NCBI GenBank assembly: GCA_900770635.1
Contig: CAAGLB010000052.1
Coordinates: 1 to 26,373 of the forward strand
Source: an uncultured Alistipes sp.
GTDB taxonomy: Bacteria; Bacteroidota; Bacteroidia; Bacteroidales; Rikenellaceae
Length of the DNA stretch: 26,373 nucleotides
Reading direction: 5' to 3'
Part shown: positions 22,379-26,373 of the stretch, piece by piece
How positions within the stretch are numbered: position 1 is the stretch's first letter
Layout: each line of letters opens with the position of its first letter
Notes under the pieces: generated by a model
Told to the model about the DNA's origin: nothing
What the model saw: only the letters and a program-made list of their open reading frames with translations
Database searches by the model: none
Translations under genes and position numbers: made by a program

Positions 22379-22401
22379 AATGACCTTTATATATGGTCAT
22401 T
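22379..22401 (-). terminator. Hairpin after the AraC-family gene
   Basis: AATGACC (22379-22385) and GGTCATT (22395-22401) form a perfect 7-bp stem 22 bp beyond the regulator's stop. It lacks a T tract on either strand, so it may be a weak terminator or an mRNA-end stabiliser. Confidence 0.35.
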
Positions 22402-22423
22402 TGGCAACTGCGCCATGCCCCAG

Positions 22424-23305
22424 CTAATTGCGGAAACGGCGTCGATAGTCGAGAGGTGTGCAGCCCTCGGCCTTGCGGAAAAGGCGTGACAGGTGGTGAG
22501 GGTGCTTGAAACCAAGCTTATCGGCGATATCTCCTATCGAGCAGTTATCACACTCGAGGTATGTCTTAATCTCGTCGACAATGCGGCGGTGGATATGCTC
22601 CTGTGCCGACACGCCACCATGCTTGCGCATGAGGTCGCCAAAATAGTTGGGCGAGAGGTGTAGCTTGTCGGCACACCACGCCACATTTGGCAGAATCTTA
22701 TTTGCGGTAGGAGTAGAGAAATGCTCGTTGAGCAGGATGTCGACACGTCGCACAATGTCGTTGTTGCGCAACGAGCCATCGTCGGCCTGGCGGTCGTAGA
22801 AGCGCAGACACTGCGTAAGCAGAACGGCTATGCCCGAGGCGAAGATACGCTTGGTATAACGGTCGCAGGGGCGATACTGCTCCCCACGCAACGAGCGCAT
22901 GCAGCTATCGACAAGCGATGCCCCATCCTCGTCGAGGTATAGGGTTGTGGATAGCGGCTCGCTGAAGAACGAATATTCGGACATACGGTTGGCCAAGAGT
23001 GTGCCCTGCAAGAGATCGGGATGGAAGCACAAGAGCCACCCCTTATGTTGTGACCACGCCCCAGCAGAATAGTGACCATACTGGCCAGGCTTGATGAAAT
23101 AGGTGCGAGCAGCATGCCCCACACGCTCGATGTCGTCGAAGATGCACATCACGCAATAGAGGCCAAAATATTTGACAACATACGTGACGTCCTTAATGTC
23201 CTCAAGATTGATGACACTGACAAACTCGCTCGGCGACTCGATACCCAAGTAGGTATTGAGCGACTCTATAGTTTCGAACTTAACAACCTGATCGTTAATA
23301 TCCAT
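22424..23305 (-). CDS. AraC-family transcriptional regulator
   Basis: The 293-residue protein starts at ATG 23305 (MDINDQVVKFETI); the three-codon extension starts at TTG. Residues ~1-185 form a cupin-like sensing domain of unknown ligand (FGLYCVMCIFDDIERVGHAARTYFIKPGQYGHY; GWLLCFHPDLLQGTLLA). Residues ~195-293 are the AraC/XylS double helix-turn-helix: NVAWCADKLHLSPNYFGDLMRKHGG is the first HTH, and SIGDIADKLGFKHPHHLSRLFRKAEGCTPLDYRRRFR is the second, with the family signature. This layout is common among Bacteroidota regulators of the form 'helix-turn-helix domain-containing protein'. The probable small RNA at 23423-23553 is transcribed divergently from just upstream, and the thioesterase lies beyond it on the same strand as the regulator; either could be a target. 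Confidence 0.9.
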   Translation of the reverse strand: MDINDQVVKFETIESLNTYLGIESPSEFVSVINLEDIKDVTYVVKYFGLYCVMCIFDDIERVGHAARTYFIKPGQYGHYSAGAWSQHKGWLLCFHPDLLQGTLLANRMSEYSFFSEPLSTTLYLDEDGASLVDSCMRSLRGEQYRPCDRYTKRIFASGIAVLLTQCLRFYDRQADDGSLRNNDIVRRVDILLNEHFSTPTANKILPNVAWCADKLHLSPNYFGDLMRKHGGVSAQEHIHRRIVDEIKTYLECDNCSIGDIADKLGFKHPHHLSRLFRKAEGCTPLDYRRRFRN

Positions 23306-23384
23306 AATCCCCAAAAAATTTTATGCTACACCGCCTTAGCTGCGCAACATAAGTAAAAATGGTAGTTTATTCAGTAATGCATGT

Positions 23385-23416
23385 ATTGCCTAACTGAGTG
23401 GTATGCACTACCTTTG
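23385..23416 (+). promoter_or_regulatory. Promoter with no CDS downstream
   Basis: ATTG (23385-23388), 20 bp, TACCTTTG (23409-23416) fits the Bacteroidota promoter. The predicted start is near 23423. No plus-strand gene follows; instead a long hairpin and T9 end the unit at 23553. Confidence 0.65.
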
Positions 23417-23422
23417 CACCGC

Positions 23423-23553
23423 CGTTAACCGTTATGTGTTAACCATATTTTAGTGCTGGTGCGTATTAGAGCAGCCAATAGGGGTTATAAGCTTTCATTT
23501 GGATATTATAAGTTGGTTGCTTATTGGGGGAATATGCACCAGCCTTTTTTTTT
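23423..23553 (+). ncRNA. Candidate small RNA (~130 nt) ending in a long rod-like hairpin and T9
   Basis: Between the promoter and a nine-T run (23545-23553) lies a 131-bp segment without a credible ORF. Its last 89 nt fold as three stacked helices. A 13-bp outer helix pairs GCTGGTGCGTATT (23455-23467) with AATATGCACCAGC (23531-23543, one G-T wobble). An 8-bp middle helix pairs CCAATAGG (23475-23482) with CTTATTGG (23520-23527, one wobble). An inner TTATAA/TTATAA helix (23485-23490 with 23506-23511) closes a 15-nt loop. The 5' part has GTTAACC twice. I do not recognise it as 6S, tmRNA, SRP RNA or RNase P RNA. Alternatively, it may be only a terminator insulating the convergent thioesterase, but the T tract is on the wrong strand for that gene. 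Confidence 0.55.
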
Positions 23554-23556
23554 GCC

Positions 23557-23928
23557 CTATAACTTCGACAAGAACTTCTCACGATTAACCACGAAACGAA
23601 CGTGGTCACCCTCACCGATGAGAGTCTCGCCATCATAAGCCGAAATCTTAAACGTAAGCTTACGGCCATCAACCTCGGTAAGCTCGGCACGTGCCTCAAC
23701 AACATTTCCAACCTTCGATGGCTTGAGATGCGATGTCGAGATCATTGAGCCAACAGTAGTTTCGCCCTCGCCAAGATGCAAAGCCACAGCAAGCATAGCT
23801 GCATTCTCCATGAGCGCCACCATAGCAGGTGTGGCAAGAACGGCCATATCTCCCGAGCCGATAAACTCTGCTGTGTTGCCCGCCTCAACACGCATAATGC
23901 TATTATGTTTTAGTCCTACTTCAAGCAT
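23557..23928 (-). CDS. FlK-like hot-dog thioesterase
   Basis: This 123-residue cytosolic protein belongs to the fluoroacetyl-CoA-thioesterase-like hot-dog group. The catalytic set of Streptomyces FlK (Thr42, Glu50, His76) has exact counterparts in spacing here: T33 in ATPAMVALMENAA, E41, and H67 in STSHLKPSKVG. GEGETTVGSMISTSHLKPS and KLTFKISAYDGETLIGEG are typical family segments. Natural substrate is unknown; family membership does not imply fluoroacetate detoxification, and most relatives probably hydrolyse small acyl-CoAs. Its stop lies 3 bp from the T9 tract of the opposing RNA unit. A promoter (TTTG, 18 bp, TAAATTTG) lies upstream on the minus strand, so it is probably monocistronic. 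Confidence 0.88.
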   Translation of the reverse strand: MLEVGLKHNSIMRVEAGNTAEFIGSGDMAVLATPAMVALMENAAMLAVALHLGEGETTVGSMISTSHLKPSKVGNVVEARAELTEVDGRKLTFKISAYDGETLIGEGDHVRFVVNREKFLSKL

Positions 23929-23959
23929 ATATTTTTATTTTTTATCATGTTTTGTATTA

Positions 23960-23989
23960 CAAATTTAATAAATTTATCTAAAAAACAAA
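23960..23989 (-). promoter_or_regulatory. Promoter of the thioesterase
   Basis: On the minus strand TTTG (23989-23986), 18 bp, TAAATTTG (23967-23960). Spacing is one base short of the usual range. The predicted leader is about 25 nt. Confidence 0.5.
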
Positions 23990-24011
23990 ATCAAATCAAC
24001 AACAATTTCGT

Positions 24012-24019
24012 TACCTTTG
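24012..24019 (+). promoter_or_regulatory. -7 box of the DUF4294 gene
   Basis: TACCTTTG at 24012-24019 is 16 bp before the ATG at 24036, giving a very short leader of about 10 nt. No clear -33 box. An out-of-frame ATG at 24029 lies between box and start. Confidence 0.5.
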
Positions 24020-24035
24020 TAAAAATTTATGTTTA

Positions 24036-24632
24036 ATGCAGATTCTACGCACCATAGTTATACTCCTTATTGTGGCAACGATAATGCCCACAGAGAGCTC
24101 GGCTCAGGCACGTCGCCAGCGTGTGTATGGTGCGCAGGCAGCACGCTGGGAGATAAATGCCCGAGGCGACTCGACACTCCACATCACGGTGATGACAGTA
24201 CCTATATATAAACGCATGAGGGATGTTCAGCGATATCAGCGCACCGTGAAAGCCGTAAAAAAGGTGTATCCGCTGGCAATAGAGGCGGCAAAACGCATGG
24301 GGGACTACGAGGCTAAGCTCGCAGAGTTTGAACGCAGAAAAGATCAAAAGGGATATACCGAAGCCATAGAGGAGGCACTCAAAGAGGAGCTCACGCCAAT
24401 ACTCTGGAAGATGACACGCTTCGAGGGAGTGATACTCCTAAAACTTATCGACCGCGAAACACACCACACAGCGTTCAACATAGTCAAGGATTTTAGGTCG
24501 GGGTTCACAGCGGGATTCTACCAGATGCTGGCCCGCATGTTTGGTAACAACCTAAAACTCGAGTACGATCCTACGGGCGAAGATGAGATGCTCGAACAGA
24601 TAGTCCTATACTACAAAGCAGGACTGCTATAA
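24036..24632 (+). CDS. DUF4294 family exported protein
   Basis: The 198-residue protein matches DUF4294, a Bacteroidota-specific family of unknown function. An N-terminal signal peptide (MQILRTIVILLIVATIMPTESSAQA, cleavage likely after SSA) sends it to the periplasm. The mature part is helical and charged: YQRTVKAVKKVYPLAIEAAKRM (residues ~68-89), DYEAKLAEFERRKDQKGYTEAIEEALKEEL, then the conserved-looking LTPILWKMTRFEGVILLKLIDRETHHTAFNIVKDFRSGFTAGFYQMLARMFG (~123-173), ending with EYDPTGEDEMLEQIVLYYKAG. ATG 24036 is the start that gives the signal peptide. The last codons form part of a hairpin terminator. It is convergent with the aldolase gene (26 bp apart). Confidence 0.85.
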   Translation: MQILRTIVILLIVATIMPTESSAQARRQRVYGAQAARWEINARGDSTLHITVMTVPIYKRMRDVQRYQRTVKAVKKVYPLAIEAAKRMGDYEAKLAEFERRKDQKGYTEAIEEALKEELTPILWKMTRFEGVILLKLIDRETHHTAFNIVKDFRSGFTAGFYQMLARMFGNNLKLEYDPTGEDEMLEQIVLYYKAGLL

Positions 24633-24643
24633 GCCCTGCTTTA
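24615..24643 (+). terminator. Hairpin overlapping the DUF4294 stop codon
   Basis: AAAGCAGG (24615-24622) pairs with CCTGCTTT (24635-24642) over 8 bp. The stop TAA (24630-24632) is in the 12-nt loop. The T tract is weak (TTTAT). Confidence 0.55.
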
Positions 24644-24658
24644 TCAAACGACGCCAAA

Positions 24659-25699
24659 CTACCTAAGCAATCGCTCCAGCTGTTCGACATCCTCGTCGGT
24701 TGTTGCCCAGCTCGTAACAAAGCGGACAACACTCTCGCTATGGCCACGAGGGCCCCAATAGTCGAACGACACATGCTCACGGAGTCTATCTATGTCGGCA
24801 TTAGGCATGCGGAAGAATTGCTGGTTTGTGGGCGACTCAATGACAACCTCATACCCTGCCCCACGCATTGCCTCACGCAGCCTTATGGCGAGCCTCACAG
24901 CATGCTTGCCAATACGCTCGTACAGACCATCCCTAAACAACACGCCAAACTGGACGCCATGCAATCGTCCCTTAGCCAATAGCGCACCATGCTGCTTGAC
25001 GAGCGGAAAGAGGTTGGCGAGCAGCTTTCTGTTAGTCACGACCAACGCCTCACCAAAGAGCGTACCACACTTTGTGCCGCCAATGTAAAATACATCGGCA
25101 AGGCGAGCAATATCTTGAAGCGTGAAGTCGACGCCCTCAGCCATAAGGCCATAGGCTAAGCGAGCTCCATCAATATATAACGGAATATTGTGCCCGTGAC
25201 ACGTAGCACTCAGCGCCTCGAGCTCCTCGAGCGAATAGATGGTGCCATACTCCGTAGGCTGCGATATGTAGAGCATGCCTGGGGCTACCATGTGCTGATA
25301 GGTTTCGTCGGCATAGAACTCACGAATATAACGGTCTACATCCTCGCTGCGCACCTTGCCATCACTATGTGGCAATGTCAAGACCTTATGTCCTGACGCC
25401 TCGATAGCCCCCGACTCGTGCACGGCAATATGCCCACTCTCGGCAGCAAGAACTCCCTCGTGGCGAGCGAGGATGCCATCTATGGCCGTAGCATTTGTCT
25501 GCGTGCCACCCACCAAGAACATGACCTCGGCATCGGGCTGAGCGCAAGCCGCACATATGAGCTCCTTGGCCTCGGCAGTATAAGTGTCGTTGCCATAACC
25601 AGGCGTTAGCTCCATGTTTGTTCTTATGAGCGCCTCGAGCACCTCTCCATGCGCCCCCGCCATATAATCGCAGTCGAATCGTATCATTAGTATCGGCAT
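24659..25699 (-). CDS. Low-specificity L-threonine aldolase / beta-eliminating lyase family
   Basis: This fold-type I PLP enzyme most likely cleaves L-threonine or L-allo-threonine to glycine and acetaldehyde; the related aromatic beta-lyases are an alternative. ATG 25699 gives 346 residues; ATG 25687 (MIRFDCDYMAG) is also possible, and the longer TTG start lies inside the promoter box. Key features: DYMAGAHGEVLEAL (11-24), TPGYGNDTYTAEAKELI (32-48), FLVGGTQTNATAI (61-73), the PLP-ring-stacking AVHESGAIE (92-100), LYIDGARLAYGL (174-185) with the PLP-binding Asp, and Schiff-base lysine K210 in YIGGTKCGTLFGEALV. Length is standard (~340-350). Together with glyA it gives a second glycine route. 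It appears monocistronic. Confidence 0.9.
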   Translation of the reverse strand: MPILMIRFDCDYMAGAHGEVLEALIRTNMELTPGYGNDTYTAEAKELICAACAQPDAEVMFLVGGTQTNATAIDGILARHEGVLAAESGHIAVHESGAIEASGHKVLTLPHSDGKVRSEDVDRYIREFYADETYQHMVAPGMLYISQPTEYGTIYSLEELEALSATCHGHNIPLYIDGARLAYGLMAEGVDFTLQDIARLADVFYIGGTKCGTLFGEALVVTNRKLLANLFPLVKQHGALLAKGRLHGVQFGVLFRDGLYERIGKHAVRLAIRLREAMRGAGYEVVIESPTNQQFFRMPNADIDRLREHVSFDYWGPRGHSESVVRFVTSWATTDEDVEQLERLLR

Positions 25700-25714
25700 T
25701 AAAAACTTAATATA

Positions 25715-25722
25715 CAAAGGTA
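25715..25722 (-). promoter_or_regulatory. -7 box of the aldolase gene
   Basis: TACCTTTG on the minus strand (25722-25715) lies 15 bp before the ATG at 25699, so the leader would be about 9 nt. No convincing -33 box. Confidence 0.5.
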
Positions 25723-25817
25723 AGCAAAAACAATTAAAATTATACCATTTTCACCAAAATATTCCACACTGCACCACTCAATGCGTTGATAGGCAGCATG
25801 ATTTTTATTTATTGACT

Positions 25818-25848
25818 ATTGCATTTATAAAATTATTTTATATATTTG
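25818..25848 (+). promoter_or_regulatory. Promoter of the DUF2795 gene
   Basis: ATTG (25818-25821), 19 bp, TATATTTG (25841-25848) matches the Bacteroidota consensus. The predicted start near 25855 gives a leader of about 75 nt that is A/C-rich (ACATAAAACAACAACTACT before the ATG). Confidence 0.65.
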
Positions 25849-25929
25849 CACACCAAAACAACACATCACGCCGTTAGCGTGGCAAACAACAAAGACATAT
25901 AATTATAATAACATAAAACAACAACTACT

Positions 25930-26151
25930 ATGTATTGGACACTAGAGCTTGCATCAAAGTTGGAGGATGCACCATGGCCAGCAACAAAAGAGGAGCTTAT
26001 CGACTACGCTGAGCGTTCGGGCGCACCATTGGAGGTTTTGGAGAATCTCCGCGAGATCGAGGACGAGGGCGACATCTACGAGTCAATCGAGGACATCTGG
26101 CCCGACTACCCCGCAAAAGACGACTTCTTCTTTAACGAGGAGGAGTATTAG
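25930..26151 (+). CDS. Small acidic DUF2795 family protein
   Basis: The 73-residue cytosolic protein is highly acidic (about 20 Asp/Glu) and matches the short Bacteroidota DUF2795 proteins, whose function is unknown. Residues 1-40 (MYWTLELASKLEDAPWPATK, then ELIDYAERSGAPLEVLENL) contain the helical domain with the conserved PWPATKEELIDYA core. The tail IEDIWPDYPAKDDFFFNEEEY is also typical. Related domains have been likened to DNA-mimic or nucleic-acid-contacting folds only by inference, and I do not assign a role. It has its own strong promoter and terminator, so it is expressed alone, probably at high level. Codon use is like that of glyA and rplI. Confidence 0.9.
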   Translation: MYWTLELASKLEDAPWPATKEELIDYAERSGAPLEVLENLREIEDEGDIYESIEDIWPDYPAKDDFFFNEEEY

Positions 26152-26195
26152 TCGCTTGATAAAGGTTAAAAACCTAAATATCAACAATTTACAAT

Positions 26196-26227
26196 GACCG
26201 ATTGGGCAGTCCAGTCGGTCTTTTTTT
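26196..26227 (+). terminator. Intrinsic terminator of the DUF2795 gene
   Basis: GACCGATTGG (26196-26205) pairs over 10 bp with CCAGTCGGTC (26211-26220, one T-G wobble) around loop GCAGT, followed by seven T residues. Confidence 0.92.
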
Positions 26228-26373
26228 GCCCAAAAACCACCCAAAAACCACCCAAAAATGAGCGAAAACTGCCCAAATACTGCCCTGAAACTATTACCAA
26301 ATCCTCCCCAAAATAAGAGTAGTAAGTGAGGGGTGGCACACTGCCCAAACACTGCCCAGACGCTGTCTGGGGC
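26228..26373. repeat. C-rich short-repeat tract at window end
   Basis: CCACCCAAAAA units near the start are followed by ACTGCCC units (about five) between 26270 and 26356. The minus strand therefore carries GGGTGGTTTTT runs with several GGG tracts. The end CCCAGAC-GCT-GTCTGGG (about 26355-26371) is a 7-bp hairpin that could belong to a gene beyond the window. No gene is visible here. Confidence 0.5.

Noticed and set aside
24029..24211. Alternative ATG (24029) frame ahead of the DUF4294 gene
   Set aside because: The frame has no signal peptide or family match and ends early, while the ATG 24036 frame gives a full-length DUF4294 protein.

Overview
The window looks like a piece of a Bacteroidales chromosome (phylum Bacteroidota). 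Genus cannot be fixed from sequence alone. The evidence is: repeated matches to the Bacteroidota sigma-ABfr promoter (TTTG or TTG, 19-20 bp, then TAnnTTTG); start codons preceded by A/T-rich leaders rather than Shine-Dalgarno sequences; a large fimbrillin-like surface lipoprotein; and Bacteroidota-type proteins such as BamD, the omega-like RNA polymerase subunit, DUF4294 and DUF2795. The CDSs are mostly housekeeping genes. The unusual material lies between them: palindromic repeats, tandem duplications and one candidate small RNA.

Layout. 1-1313: the 3' end of rplI (ribosomal protein L9), its terminator in two tandem copies, then repeat DNA and a strong promoter. 1314-4979: a 1221-residue modular surface lipoprotein, bracketed by two directly oriented copies of the same composite repeat. 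5036-5790: the larger copy, containing five exact-period 90-bp hairpin units. 5888-9971: bamD, rpoZ, coaBC and recN, co-oriented. 10317-13674 (minus): tsaB and smpB as one unit, and dnaG. 13785-16386 (plus): an A/T-rich orphan lipoprotein, glyA and a DUF2461 gene. 16405-17691 (minus): rmuC. 17822-21720 (plus): rpe, an ABC-F ATPase, rlmB and a YgjP-like metallopeptidase, nearly gapless. 21721-22424: repeats and tRNA-Gln(UUG) on the minus strand. 22424-23305 (minus): an AraC-family regulator. 23385-23553 (plus): promoter and hairpin terminator of a probable small RNA. 23557-23928 (minus): an FlK-like thioesterase. 24036-24632 (plus): DUF4294 protein. 24659-25699 (minus): threonine-aldolase-like enzyme. 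25930-26151 (plus): DUF2795 protein.

Shared themes: outer-membrane biogenesis and surface display (bamD, lipoproteins), replication and repair (dnaG, recN, rmuC), translation and RNA modification (rplI, smpB, tsaB, rlmB, ABC-F, tRNA-Gln), and one-carbon, amino-acid and cofactor metabolism (glyA, coaBC, rpe, aldolase).

No clear defence system, prophage, transposase gene or CRISPR array is visible. The best candidates for undescribed biology are the orphan promoter-hairpin-T9 unit at 23385-23553, the nested palindromic repeats around the surface lipoprotein, the A10 tract at the CoaC/CoaB junction, and a family of terminator hairpins sharing the same apical motif.
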